From NCBI GenBank assembly GCA_030426085.1, contig JAUHYW010000086.1, forward strand, positions 1-41,060: a stretch of 41,060 bases of DNA, written 5' to 3'. This DNA comes from a bacterium (lineage in GTDB: Bacteria > Myxococcota_A > Bradymonadia > UBA7976 > UBA1532). Position numbers and translations under genes: made by a program. A model generated the notes under the pieces. It was not told the DNA's origin and did not search any database. It saw nothing but the letters and a program-made list of their open reading frames with translations. Below are positions 1-8,028 of this stretch, piece by piece (position 1 is the first letter of the stretch; each line of letters begins with the position of its first letter).

Positions 1-353
1 GCCGCCGCGCCCGCGGCCCCGGCCGCCGCGCCTTCTCGCCCCGCCGCCGCGCCCGCGGCTCCGGCGCCGCCGGCCGCGTCGGTTGGAGCGGCCGCGTCGG
101 TTGGAGCGGCCGCGTCCTCCCGATCGGCGCCGTTCGGCTGCCCGGCGGCGCCCGGCTCGACCTGCTCGCTCGGCGTCTCGGCCCCGCTGCCCATCGCCCG
201 GGCCATCGCCGCCCGCATCTCGCGCGCCTGCCGCCGCCGACCCCGCCGACCCGCCGCCCGCAGCGCCAGATCGCGGCGGCCGCCGTCGTCCTCGGCCACC
301 GCCTCGTCGCGCTGATGTCCAGCGCGGGCCAGCTCGTCGACGCGCAGGCTCAC
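1..353 (-). CDS. Ala/Gly-rich hypothetical protein, N-terminal part (runs off window)
   Basis: A GTG codon at 353-351 overlaps the TGA stop of the upstream AAA+ ATPase (352-350) as GTGA, so translation is probably coupled. The frame stays open for 117 codons to the window edge. The first ~55 residues are charged (VSLRVDELARAGHQRDEAVA..., then an Arg-rich stretch). The rest is low-complexity Ala/Gly/Pro with two copies of an 18-base repeat (73-108) encoding AAPTDA. No domain is recognisable in the visible part. Coupling to an injection-system type ATPase suggests a shared function, but this is inference. The C-terminus is missing, so any domain beyond the linker cannot be judged. Confidence 0.5.
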   Translation of the reverse strand, partial: MSLRVDELARAGHQRDEAVAEDDGGRRDLALRAAGRRGRRRQAREMRAAMARAMGSGAETPSEQVEPGAAGQPNGADREDAAAPTDAAAPTDAAGGAGAAGAAAGREGAAAGAAGAA

Positions 354-2341
354 AGGCGCCCCATCTCCCGCCGCTCGGCGTCGGCGGCCTTGTTCAGCAG
401 CGCGTGGGTCAGCACGCCCTCACCGTCGGCGGCGTAGAAGGCCGCCCGCAGCACCGCGTTCTTGATCGAGCCGCCGCTGAACTTGAACTGCTTGCCCAAC
501 GACGCCCACCGGATGTCGTCGGCGATCGCCATCTGCTCGGGCACCATGCGCTGCCACAGCTCGGCCCGCTGCTCGGCGTCGGGCATCGGGAAGTGCACCC
601 GGAACTTCAGCCGCCGCTTGAACGCGTCGTCGATGCTGCGCTCGAAGTTGGTGGTGAGGATGGACATGCCGTCGTACTGCTCCATGCGCTGGAGCAGATA
701 GTTGACCTCCATATTGGCGAAGCGGTCGTTGGCCCCTTTGACCTCCGTCCGCTTCGAGAATAGGCTGTCCGCCTCGTCGAAGAACAGGATCACCTGCGCC
801 CGCTCGGCCTCGTCGAAGACCCGGGCGAGGTTCTTCTCGGTCTCCCCGACCCACTTGCTGACAATCCGGCTGAGGTCGACCCGGTAGAGCACCCGACCGA
901 GGTCGTTGGCGATGATGCCGGCCATCATCGTCTTGCCGGTGCCCGGCGGCCCGCTGAACAGGCACGCCAGCCCCCGCCCGTAGGCCATCTTGCGCCGGAA
1001 GCCCCACTCGTCGAAGACCCGGGTGCGGTGGCGGGCCTGGGCCCGGATCTCCTCCAGGCTGTCGCGGACCTCGTCGGGCAGCACGACATCCTGCCACCCG
1101 AGGGTCGTCTCGACCGGATCGGCGACGCTGTCCAGCGCGTGGTCGATCCGGGCCCGCAGCAGCGCCGCGCAGGCCGCCTCGTCGACCTCGCCCCCCCGGC
1201 GGACCGTCGCCGCGGTCTCGATCACCGCCCCGGGGGGCATGCTGAACCGGTCGGACAGCCGCCGGGCCCGGGCGTCGTCGGCGTCGCCCAGGGCCGCCTG
1301 CCACAGCTCGATCTGGACCAGGGTCGGCAGCGGCGGCAACTCGAAGACCCGGGCGTCGCCCAGGCCCCGCAGCAGCGCCCCGCTCGACCGGCGGGCGGCG
1401 AGCGCGACCGGCAGCGGCCCCGGCCGGCGGGCCCGCTCGAGCCCGACGTGCAGCGCGGCGGCCGCGTCGTCGGGCAGGTCGTCGGCCCGCACCAGCAGCC
1501 CCCCGCCCGAGGCCCGGGCCTCACGGGCCAGGTCGCCGACGACCGCCGCCAGCCCGTCGGCCGGCGCCCGGGCCGCGTCGAGCACCACCAGCGGCATGCC
1601 CCGCCGCGCGGCCGCGTGGCGCAGGGCCGTGCGCCGGCCGCTGCCCGGCGCCCCGGACAGGACCAGCACCGGCCGGCCGCTCTCGCACGCCTCGCCCCAC
1701 GCCGCGCCGATGCGCTCGGCCAGCCCCCGGTCGAGCCACAGCCGCTGCCCGGGCGGCTCGGCCGGCTCGAGGCGCCCGGCCCCGTGCAGCAGCGGCGCCT
1801 CGCCCCGCAGCCGGGCCAGCACCGCCTCGGGCACGGTCACCCCCATGTGGATGAGCGGCGGGTCGGGGCGCCAGTGGTCGGTGACGTGCAGGGTGAGCAG
1901 CCGGTGCTGCACCAGCTTGCCGTCGGGGCGCAGCGCGGCCACCGCCCGGGCGCTCGCCGCCCGGTCGTCGGCGGCCAGCTCGGCCAGGAAGCCGGCGGTG
2001 GGCAGCTTCAGGGTGAAGTCGCCCCAGGCGAAGGTGTACAGCCGGGCCAGGTCGCGGTCGAGGCCGGGGGCGGCGGCGAGCAGCAAGAGCTCCTGCTCGA
2101 GCGGGTCGAGGCCGAAGCGGGCCCCGAGGGCTTCGAAGGCCGGCGGCATGGCGCTCTTCAGCGAGCCCCCGGCGCCCGAGGGCGCGCCGTCCATGATGCG
2201 GCGGGCCTCGCCGACGCTGACGTACAGGTCGTCGAGCGCGCCGTCGCTGGTGGTCAGTCGGTGCCCGAATCGCTCGAGGTGCCGCTCGATGCGTTCGATG
2301 GCCCGCGCGAGCGGGTGCGCCCCGTCCTGGACGCCGTCCAT
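350..2341 (-). CDS. AAA+ ATPase, two-module, contractile injection system type
   Basis: About 663 residues. The C-terminal module is a complete AAA+ ATPase: Walker A GPPGTGKT (464-471), Walker B LFFDEAD (519-525), and a sensor region TTNFERSIDDAFKRRL near 563-578. The middle part has a second, degenerate P-loop, GAPGSGRRT (230-238). The N-terminal ~200 residues are helical, with LDPLEQELLLLAAAPGLD. The segment before Walker A (LPDEVRDSL...RVFDEWGFRRK...GRG) closely matches ATPases encoded in extracellular contractile injection (Afp15/PVC15-like) loci; that match is recalled, not searched. I use ATG 2341; GTG 2347 is also in frame and both sit behind an AGGGGG. The next gene leftwards overlaps by GTGA. 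No sheath, tube or baseplate gene lies in the window, so a full system would have to lie to the left. Confidence 0.85.
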   Translation of the reverse strand: MDGVQDGAHPLARAIERIERHLERFGHRLTTSDGALDDLYVSVGEARRIMDGAPSGAGGSLKSAMPPAFEALGARFGLDPLEQELLLLAAAPGLDRDLARLYTFAWGDFTLKLPTAGFLAELAADDRAASARAVAALRPDGKLVQHRLLTLHVTDHWRPDPPLIHMGVTVPEAVLARLRGEAPLLHGAGRLEPAEPPGQRLWLDRGLAERIGAAWGEACESGRPVLVLSGAPGSGRRTALRHAAARRGMPLVVLDAARAPADGLAAVVGDLAREARASGGGLLVRADDLPDDAAAALHVGLERARRPGPLPVALAARRSSGALLRGLGDARVFELPPLPTLVQIELWQAALGDADDARARRLSDRFSMPPGAVIETAATVRRGGEVDEAACAALLRARIDHALDSVADPVETTLGWQDVVLPDEVRDSLEEIRAQARHRTRVFDEWGFRRKMAYGRGLACLFSGPPGTGKTMMAGIIANDLGRVLYRVDLSRIVSKWVGETEKNLARVFDEAERAQVILFFDEADSLFSKRTEVKGANDRFANMEVNYLLQRMEQYDGMSILTTNFERSIDDAFKRRLKFRVHFPMPDAEQRAELWQRMVPEQMAIADDIRWASLGKQFKFSGGSIKNAVLRAAFYAADGEGVLTHALLNKAADAERREMGRL

Positions 2342-2351
2342 ATGCACACAA

Positions 2352-2369
2352 CCCCCTGCCGTGAGGGGG
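2352..2369. promoter_or_regulatory. Inverted repeat over the AAA+ ATPase ribosome-binding site
   Basis: CCCCCT (2352-2357), a six-base loop, then AGGGGG (2364-2369) form a perfect 6-bp stem. On the minus strand the CAGGGGG arm lies just before the ATPase start codons, so the likely Shine-Dalgarno sequence would be paired in the hairpin. It could damp ATPase translation or be a weak terminator of the methyltransferase transcript; no T-run follows. Confidence 0.35.
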
Positions 2370-2415
2370 CCAGCCTACCAGATCTGCCGGGAGATGCGCC
2401 CGCCGCCGACCGACG

Positions 2416-3216
2416 CTACCGCCGCCCGCACATCAGCAGCATCGAGTCCGAGTCGCCCACCAGCGGCCCGCCCTCGAAGTCGCCGAGGGCGTAGAGCACC
2501 TCGAAGCCGGCGTAGTGCAGGAGCGCCTGGAGCTCCTGGGGATAGTAGTAGCGGTGGCTGAGCTGCACGACGTAGTGCGCCGGGCCCGGCCCCTCGGGCT
2601 CGGCCTTGTCGTAGTGGAACCACATCTGGTTGATCTGGCTGACCGGATCCCAGGCGCTCTGCTCGCTGTAGGTGTACGGCGTGCCGTAGCGGGGGTGCTT
2701 GAAGGTCACCCCCTCGAAGCGCTTGTAGGGCGAGCGCTGGAAGTAGTCCAGGTCGGGCATCAGCACGTCGAGCACGAAGAGGCCGCCGGGGGCGAGGGCC
2801 GCCGCGACCGAGGCCAGGCAGCGCTCGGCGTCCTGCCGGGTGTAGAGGTGCATGAAGGCGTTGAACGGGCAGCTCACCAGCGAGAACCGGCGGCCGAACG
2901 CAAACGCCCGCATGTCGGCCCGGGCCAGCTCGAGGTTGCCCCGCTTCGCCTTCGGCAGCCGCGCCCGGCGCTCGGCGGCCCGCTCGAGCATCGTCTGGGA
3001 GAGGTCGATGCCGTAGACCTCGGCCCCCTCCCGGGCGGCCTTGAGCGCGATGCGCCCCGAGCCGACCGCCAGCTCGAGCACCGGGCCGTCGGTGTCGAGA
3101 TACTGGTCGACGTACCACGCCACGTCGGCCCGGCGGTTGCGGAACTCGTGATCGTAGTAGACCGGATCCCGGTAGAAGTCGGTCGTGCCGGCGTGCAGGT
3201 CGAAGTCGGCGGTCAC
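2416..3216 (-). CDS. Class I SAM-dependent methyltransferase
   Basis: 266 residues with GTG start; GAGG lies seven bases upstream. The glycine-rich motif I, VLELAVGSGRIAL, sits near residues 46-58, and the acidic residue after strand 2 is in VYGIDLS. The order then follows the Methyltransf_25 type: ADMRAFAFG, a strand-4 region with CPFNAFMHL, and ALAPGGLFVLDVL. The C-terminal half is rich in Tyr/Phe and probably binds the acceptor, which cannot be named from sequence. It sits 18 bases after the DUF4920 gene and ahead of the AAA+ ATPase on the same strand, so the three may share an mRNA. A small-molecule substrate is more likely than DNA or rRNA, by resemblance only. Confidence 0.85.
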   Translation of the reverse strand: MTADFDLHAGTTDFYRDPVYYDHEFRNRRADVAWYVDQYLDTDGPVLELAVGSGRIALKAAREGAEVYGIDLSQTMLERAAERRARLPKAKRGNLELARADMRAFAFGRRFSLVSCPFNAFMHLYTRQDAERCLASVAAALAPGGLFVLDVLMPDLDYFQRSPYKRFEGVTFKHPRYGTPYTYSEQSAWDPVSQINQMWFHYDKAEPEGPGPAHYVVQLSHRYYYPQELQALLHYAGFEVLYALGDFEGGPLVGDSDSMLLMCGRR

Positions 3217-3234
3217 CGGATGCCTCGCCGCCGG

Positions 3235-3726
3235 CTACTCGCCCGCCGGGGCCGGGCGCCGCAGCTCGACGGCGGTCGCCACCACCCGCAGCTCGTGCTC
3301 GGGGATGTCGGCGATGGTCTTGCCCGCGTCCTCGGCGAGGTGCTTGCGCTCGGCCTCGGAGAGCGTCTTCACCTCGACGGCGCCCTCGACGACCGCGGCG
3401 CTGCCGGCCGAGTCGAGGGGCACGAAGAAGCCGTAGTCCTTGAAGGTGATGCGGGCCCGGGCCTTCTCGCCGGCGAGCACCATCCAGCAGCCCTTCTTGA
3501 CGCAGGCCGACTTGACGGTGCCCGACACCTGCACGGTCTTGCCGGCCATCTCGGGGGCCTTGGCGGCGACCGCGTCGAGGGTCATGCGGTCCTTCTCGGC
3601 GAGGGTGAACGCCGCCCCCCGGTGCAGGACGGGGGTCTCGGCCATCTTGACGGCGGCGGCGGGCTGGCTGGCGGGGCCGCCGGCCGGGTGGAACAGAGCG
3701 GCGATGAGGGCCATGGTCTGCAACAT
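3235..3726 (-). CDS. DUF4920 domain protein, probably periplasmic
   Basis: 163 residues with ATG start behind GGGAGA. The motif CVKKGCWM followed by ITFKDYGFFVPLD is the hallmark of DUF4920, a small OB-fold-like family of unknown function in Myxococcota and Bacteroidota. The N-terminal stretch MLQTMALIAALFHP is short and hydrophobic and may act as a weak signal peptide. The two conserved cysteines are spaced as in a metal or redox site, but that is inference. It is the first gene of a close run with the methyltransferase 18 bases downstream. Confidence 0.85.
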   Translation of the reverse strand: MLQTMALIAALFHPAGGPASQPAAAVKMAETPVLHRGAAFTLAEKDRMTLDAVAAKAPEMAGKTVQVSGTVKSACVKKGCWMVLAGEKARARITFKDYGFFVPLDSAGSAAVVEGAVEVKTLSEAERKHLAEDAGKTIADIPEHELRVVATAVELRRPAPAGE

Positions 3727-3751
3727 CGTATCTCTCCCGATGGTGGATCGT

Positions 3752-3765
3752 GCGCCCCGGGGCGC
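3752..3765. repeat. 14-bp perfect palindrome upstream of the DUF4920 gene
   Basis: GCGCCCCGGGGCGC reads the same on both strands. It lies in the 83-base gap between the TPR-like gene and the DUF4920 gene, about 25 bases upstream of the DUF4920 start. It could be an operator or the stem of a GC-rich terminator. There is no T-run on either side. Confidence 0.4.
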
Positions 3766-3809
3766 TTACCGACGGCGGCCGGGGATCTACCACGGACGCC
3801 GCCGCGCCT

Positions 3810-5102
3810 TCAACGCGGGGCCGGTCCGCCTATTCGCTCCCGGCGCAGGACCCGCCCCAGGCGGCGCAGCACGAAGACGCCCATCACCAGGATGATCAGG
3901 GCGATGCCCACCCGGGCCCGCAGGTCGACCGTCGGCCGGGCCTCGATGGCCGCCTGCACCCGGGGGCGCAGCGAGTCCAGGGCCCGGGCCGCCTCGAGGT
4001 GGGCCTCGCCCGCTTCGAAGGCGCCCTCGCCGTAGCGCAGCAGCGCCAGCTCGGCGTGGGTGTCGGCCAGCCGGGCCCGATCGGGCGGGGCCTGCGCCAG
4101 CCAGAAGCCGGCCCGGTACCAGCCCGCCGCCCCCGCCAGATCACCCCCCGCCCGGCGCGTATCCCCCCGGGCCCGGAAGAGCGCCGCCGCCCGCCGGGCG
4201 AGGTCGGGGCCGCAGACCGGCCCGGCCAGGCGCAGCCAGCCCTCGGCGGCCAGCAGCCGATCGCGGCCCAGGGCCTGCTGGGCGGCGGTGTCCAGCGCGC
4301 CGCACGCCATGCGGGCGACCTCGGGATCGAGCGGGCCGCCGGCCAGCCCCGCCGCCAGCGCCGCCGCGGCTTCGAAGTCGCCCGCCTCCAAGGCCGACGC
4401 CAGCCGGAGGGGCGCGTCGGGCGGCGCCTGCGAGGGGTCGAGCTGGGGCCCGACGCCCCGGTCGAGGGCCCAGCCGGGCTGGGCCCGCAGCGCGGGCAGC
4501 GCCGCCATGCCGTGGGCCTCGATCGCCCGGCGCACGCCCTCCACCAGCGGGGGCAGGCCGGCGTAGGCCGCGGGCCACGGGGGGTGGGTCTCGGCGGGGT
4601 CGACCGCCGCGAGCAGAGGCCCGAGCGCCGCCGCGGGCGCGTGGCGGGCGGCCCGGGCGGCCAGGGCCCGCCGCAGCGGGGGGCCGGTGGCCCAGGCGGC
4701 CATCGCCTCGGGGTCGATCGCCGCCAGCAGCCGCAGGTTGAGCGCCTCGTCGGGGGCGCCGGCGGGCCCGGCGTCGATCGTATCGAGGAAGTGGCCCGCG
4801 GTGCGCAGGTGGGTGTCGGCCCAGCCGGGCGAGAGGTCGTCCAGCGCCCGGGCCCAGTCGGCGGGGTCGAAGCGGCCGGCGACGACCGCGTCGGCCGCGG
4901 CCCGCACCGTCGCCGACTCGCCGGGCCCCAGCCGGTTCAGCCGGGCCTCGCCGACCCGCAGGGCCACCACCGGGGCCGGCCCCGGGTTGTGCAGGCGCAG
5001 GCCGCCCTCGACCGCCTCGGCCCGCAGCCCCTGCCCCGCGGCGGGCGCGGCCCACAGCGCGGCCCACAGCGCGAGCCAGACCCGGGGCCGGGCGGCGCTC
5101 AG
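3810..5102 (-). CDS. Membrane-anchored TPR-like protein, probable CTG start
   Basis: About 430 residues. Directly after the mrp stop the frame reads SAARPRVWLALWAALWAAPAAGQG, a good signal peptide. A long Ala/Leu-rich region of short helices follows, with TPR-like pieces (LAAEGWLRLAGP, AAGWYRAGFWLAQ, LADTHAELALLRYGEGAFEAGEAHLEAARAL). It ends with a membrane segment, VGIALIILVMGVFVL, and a basic tail. No ATG, GTG or TTG lies between the overlap with mrp and the signal peptide. The only plausible start is CTG 5102-5100, overlapping the mrp TGA (5101-5099) as CTGA. Any internal GTG would remove the signal peptide. Topology should be periplasmic with a C-terminal anchor. Function unknown. Confidence 0.7.
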   Translation of the reverse strand: MSAARPRVWLALWAALWAAPAAGQGLRAEAVEGGLRLHNPGPAPVVALRVGEARLNRLGPGESATVRAAADAVVAGRFDPADWARALDDLSPGWADTHLRTAGHFLDTIDAGPAGAPDEALNLRLLAAIDPEAMAAWATGPPLRRALAARAARHAPAAALGPLLAAVDPAETHPPWPAAYAGLPPLVEGVRRAIEAHGMAALPALRAQPGWALDRGVGPQLDPSQAPPDAPLRLASALEAGDFEAAAALAAGLAGGPLDPEVARMACGALDTAAQQALGRDRLLAAEGWLRLAGPVCGPDLARRAAALFRARGDTRRAGGDLAGAAGWYRAGFWLAQAPPDRARLADTHAELALLRYGEGAFEAGEAHLEAARALDSLRPRVQAAIEARPTVDLRARVGIALIILVMGVFVLRRLGRVLRRERIGGPAPR

Positions 5103-6259
5103 CGCTTGAAGAGGTTGGCCAGGAAGCCCTTCTTCTTCCCCTCTTCGGCTTGGAACGGGCACTTCTCGATCACCGCCGCGGCCACCGCGTCGAACCCCTT
5201 GCCCTGGGGCGAGTCGGCGGCGGTGGCCATCACCGGCCGACCCTCGTCCCCCCCGCGCTGGATGGCGTGGTCGATGGGGATGTGCCCCAGCATACCCACC
5301 TCGAACTGCGCCGAGACCCGCTCGGTGCCCCCGGTGTTGAACGGGTGGCTCTCGTGGCCGCAGCTCTCGCAGATGTAGTGGCTCATGTTCTCGACGAGGC
5401 CGAGCACCGGGGTGTCGACCTTGCGGAACATCTGCAAGCCCTTCACCGCGTCGATGAGGGCCAGCTCGCTGGGCGTGGTCACGATGATCGCCCCGGTGAG
5501 CGGGGCCGACTGGCTCAGGGTGAGCTGGGCGTCGCCGGTGCCCGGGGGCATGTCGATGACGAGGTAGTCCAGCGCGCCCCACTCGACGTCTTCGAGGAAC
5601 TGCTTGACCACCGACGACACGATGGGCCCCCGCCAGATGACCGGGGTGTCGTCGTCGACGAGGAACCCGATCGACATCACCGAGACCCCGTAGGCCTCGA
5701 CCGGCACGAAGCGCTTCTGACTGGCCGAGACCCCCGGCTTGGCCTTGGCGACCCCCATCTGGGTCGGCACCGAGGGGCCGTAGATGTCGAGGTCGCACAG
5801 CCCGACCCGGGCCCCGCGGGCCTTGAGCGCGAGCGCGAGGTTGACCGCGACGGTCGACTTGCCGACCCCGCCCTTGCCCGAGGCGACCGCGATGAGGTGG
5901 CGCACCTCGGAGAGCGCGTTCTTGGGGGGCTTGACCGCCGGCTTCGACCCGCCGCCGCCGCCTCCGCCGCCGCCGCCATACATCGTCACCCCGTCGTCGG
6001 CGGGGGGCGGCTCGGGCATCGACTCCAGCTCGACCTCGATGAGCACGTCGTCGACGCCCTCCTGCCCTTCGAGGGCGGCGAGCACCGCGTCCTCGATGGC
6101 GTGGCGGGCCTCGCGGTCGAAGCCGTCGAGGGCGAGCACCACCGTCACCTCGCCGCCGTCGATCTCGATCTCGGAGACCCGGCCGGCTGCGACCAGATCC
6201 TCGTCGTGTCCCGGCAGCGCGACCGCCGCCAGGCGCTGCTCGATAGTCTCCCGGTTCAT
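5099..6259 (-). CDS. mrp: Mrp/ApbC-type Fe-S carrier P-loop ATPase
   Basis: 386 residues from ATG 6259, preceded by CGGAGA. Residues 1-85 resemble the MIP18/DUF59 domain found at the N-terminus of many Mrp proteins. Ten consecutive glycines (95-104) form a linker. The ATPase has the deviant Walker A GKGGVGKST (128-136), DLDIYGPSVP, switch II DMPPGTGD (236-243), and the Fe-S-binding CxxC pair C297/C300 in ICESC. The family binds and transfers 4Fe-4S clusters as a homodimer in the cytosol. A Lys-rich tail follows. The downstream membrane TPR protein overlaps its stop codon. The assignment is secure; whether it acts as a general or dedicated cluster carrier is not visible. Confidence 0.95.
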   Translation of the reverse strand: MNRETIEQRLAAVALPGHDEDLVAAGRVSEIEIDGGEVTVVLALDGFDREARHAIEDAVLAALEGQEGVDDVLIEVELESMPEPPPADDGVTMYGGGGGGGGGGSKPAVKPPKNALSEVRHLIAVASGKGGVGKSTVAVNLALALKARGARVGLCDLDIYGPSVPTQMGVAKAKPGVSASQKRFVPVEAYGVSVMSIGFLVDDDTPVIWRGPIVSSVVKQFLEDVEWGALDYLVIDMPPGTGDAQLTLSQSAPLTGAIIVTTPSELALIDAVKGLQMFRKVDTPVLGLVENMSHYICESCGHESHPFNTGGTERVSAQFEVGMLGHIPIDHAIQRGGDEGRPVMATAADSPQGKGFDAVAAAVIEKCPFQAEEGKKKGFLANLFKR

Positions 6260-6375
6260 CCTGTCTCCGCATGAGGGGGCGCCGGACACCGCGCCCGGGT
6301 CTGAAGTCTCGGCACGAACGACACGCCACGGACGCCCCGGGTCGCGCGGCGGGGCACGCGCCGGCCTTTGGCGCT

Positions 6376-7317
6376 ATGATGTCGCCGGCCGGCTTCGGGG
6401 GACGTTTGAACCAGCGACTCGGCGAGATCCTGATCGAGCGGGGGCTGATCGACGAGCGACGCCTGCGGGCGGCGCTGTCGGAGGCCGCCTTGTGGGGCCA
6501 GCGGCTGGGCGAGGTGCTCGTCGCCCGGGGCGACTGCCCGACCGACGCGGTGCTCGACGCGCTGTCGGACCAGCTCGGGGTGCCCGTGGCCCGGCTCTAC
6601 GCCCACCCCCGGCTCGAGCCGAGCCTCATCGCGCGGGTGCCGGCCGACGAGGCCCGCCGGCGCAAGGTGCTGCCCCTCGGCCACGACCGGGACGGGGCGC
6701 TCATCGTCGCGATGGCCGACCCCCGCGACCCGGTGCTGCTCGCCGCGGTCGGCACCCTCACCGGCGAGGCGATCAGCGCCCGGCTGGCCCTCGCCAGCCA
6801 GATCGACGCGGCCATCGACCGGCTCTACTTCGACGGCAGCCCGCCGCCCAGCGACGGGCAGTTCCGCCGGCTGGCGACCCCCGCCCGGGGCGTCGCCCGC
6901 CCCGGGCGCCGGGCGAGCGTCAACCGCAGCGCGACCCCGCCCCGGGGGCTGCCCGCCGCCCTGACCCCGGCCCGGGGCATGCCGGCGACCTTGACCCCGT
7001 CCCGGGGGTTCCCGGCGGGGGAGCCGGGGCACACCCCCGCCCGGGGCTTCACCGTCGAGGGGGCCCCCAGCCGGGGGCGCAAGACGCTCGACGACCCCGG
7101 CCGCTCGGGGGAGCGCCGGGGCAGCGAGGCGGTGGCCGCCCTGCGGGCCGAGGTCGAGCTGCTGCGGCGGCAGCTCCAGCGGGCCTACGACGCCCTGCGG
7201 GAGACCAACGTCGCCCACCGGGTGCTGCTCGAGCAGCTCCGGGATGGGGGCGTGCTCGACACCGAGGCCTACACCAGGGCGGTACAAATACACATGGAGC
7301 GGCTTCGTCGCCCGTAG
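6376..7317 (+). CDS. MshEN (GspE/PilB N-terminal) domain protein with TPxRG repeats
   Basis: Up to 313 residues. Residues ~11-150 match the MshEN fold of type II secretion and type IV pilus ATPases (LNQRLGEILIERGLIDERRL...ALSDQLGVPVARL...ALIVAMADPRDPVLLAAV). In some proteins this fold binds c-di-GMP. No ATPase domain follows. Instead there is a basic, Pro-rich linker with six TPxRG-type repeats (TPARGV, TPPRGL, TPARGM, TPSRGF, TPARGF, APSRGR), then a C-terminal coiled coil (VAALRAEVELLRRQLQRAYDAL). Start choice is uncertain: ATG 6376 or 6379, or TTG 6406 behind GGGGGA, which would suit the TATGAT at 6375-6380 as a -10 box. Probably a regulatory or adaptor protein. The upstream divergent gene is mrp. 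Confidence 0.8.
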   Translation: MMSPAGFGGRLNQRLGEILIERGLIDERRLRAALSEAALWGQRLGEVLVARGDCPTDAVLDALSDQLGVPVARLYAHPRLEPSLIARVPADEARRRKVLPLGHDRDGALIVAMADPRDPVLLAAVGTLTGEAISARLALASQIDAAIDRLYFDGSPPPSDGQFRRLATPARGVARPGRRASVNRSATPPRGLPAALTPARGMPATLTPSRGFPAGEPGHTPARGFTVEGAPSRGRKTLDDPGRSGERRGSEAVAALRAEVELLRRQLQRAYDALRETNVAHRVLLEQLRDGGVLDTEAYTRAVQIHMERLRRP

Positions 7318-7725
7318 ACGGGAGCCGATGGGGCCGGGGTGGGTCGGGCTATCTATCCGGAACTGGATCGCTTTTTGCTGTCGACCTCGCCGGCCGCGGG
7401 GCCCGCGCAGAAAACATCCTTTTGGTTTACGAGCACTTGTGACAGGATCTGGCCGCCCCGCCCCGGCGACCGAGCGCGGATCGCCGGCTTAAAAGTTTGC
7501 CTGACCGCAGGGGGTGACTTATGAAGATCCTCGTGGTCGGGAAGACGGAGGAGACGCCGACCGGCAGCGCGAGAGCCCACCCCCCCGAGGGTGCGGCGGC
7601 GCCGGTCGACGCGAGGGTCCGAACGTCGGGTCGACGTTCCCCCGAGCGGTCTCCCGCGGGTCGTTTCGACGGCGGAACGGTCGCACCCGGTCGGGTCACC
7701 GGTGTCAAGTGTGCGTGAGGTCGCG
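7318..7725. other. Gene-poor interval with an AT-rich patch
   Basis: Between the MshEN gene and the small acidic protein lie 408 bases with no clear conserved gene. Two patches are unusually AT-rich for this DNA: 7410-7445 (agaaaacatccttttggttt and after) and 7488-7502 (cttaaaagtttgcc). They probably mark promoter or leader sequence for the plus-strand gene at 7726. One short ORF (7521-7718) has a good ribosome-binding site but no recognisable product. No tRNA, riboswitch or strong terminator was recognised. Confidence 0.4.
7521..7718 (+). CDS. Possible 65-residue small protein or leader ORF
   Basis: ATG 7521 follows AGGGGGTGACTT, a fair Shine-Dalgarno with seven-base spacing. The frame ends seven bases before the next gene's start at 7726. 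The product starts MKILVVGKTEETPTG and becomes Arg/Pro/Gly-rich, with no recognised domain. The composition is close to what out-of-frame GC-rich sequence would give, so it may be a leader ORF or not translated. The ribosome-binding site and the tight spacing to the next gene are the only support. Confidence 0.3.
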   Translation: MKILVVGKTEETPTGSARAHPPEGAAAPVDARVRTSGRRSPERSPAGRFDGGTVAPGRVTGVKCA

Positions 7726-8028
7726 GTGAAGAAGCACGAGGATCAGAGCACCACCACCACCACGGTGATCTCCGACATCCGGGGACCGACCGCGGAAGAA
7801 GAGCGGGTCCTGCGGATGCGGGCGGGCGCGTCGCTGCCCCCCGGCGCACCGCTGGGCAACAAGCTCGACGCGGTCTCCGGCCCCGCTCGGGACGAGCTGG
7901 CCGCCCGGCTGCGGCTCATCGAGTCCGAGGCGCTGTCGATGGTCGCCGCACCGGAAGCGGAGGCCGACCCGGGCAGCAAGAAGGCCCGCATCATCGCCGC
8001 CCTGCGCAATACGCCCGAAGAAGAGTAG
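7726..8028 (+). CDS. Small acidic hypothetical protein (100 aa)
   Basis: GTG 7726 is preceded by GAGGT at five bases, a better start than the earlier GTG 7711. The product begins VKKHEDQSTTTTTVISDIRG, with a five-Thr run, continues TAEEERVLRMRAGASLPPGAPLGNKLD, and ends with two short helices and an acidic tail, NTPEEE. No signal peptide or membrane segment, so probably cytosolic. I recognise no named family, though the central EEERVLRMRxGA segment looks like conserved small Myxococcota proteins. Codon use is typical of the neighbours, supporting a real gene. Confidence 0.65.
   Translation: MKKHEDQSTTTTTVISDIRGPTAEEERVLRMRAGASLPPGAPLGNKLDAVSGPARDELAARLRLIESEALSMVAAPEAEADPGSKKARIIAALRNTPEEE

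Noticed and set aside
3810-6329. 839-codon frame joining the TPR-like gene with sequence overlapping mrp
   Set aside because: The first half is an Arg/Gly-rich out-of-frame reading of mrp. Only the part after the mrp stop has natural composition.
7353-7580. 75-codon minus-strand ORF in the AT-rich interval
   Set aside because: No ribosome-binding site and no recognisable motif. Its composition looks like antisense chance sequence.
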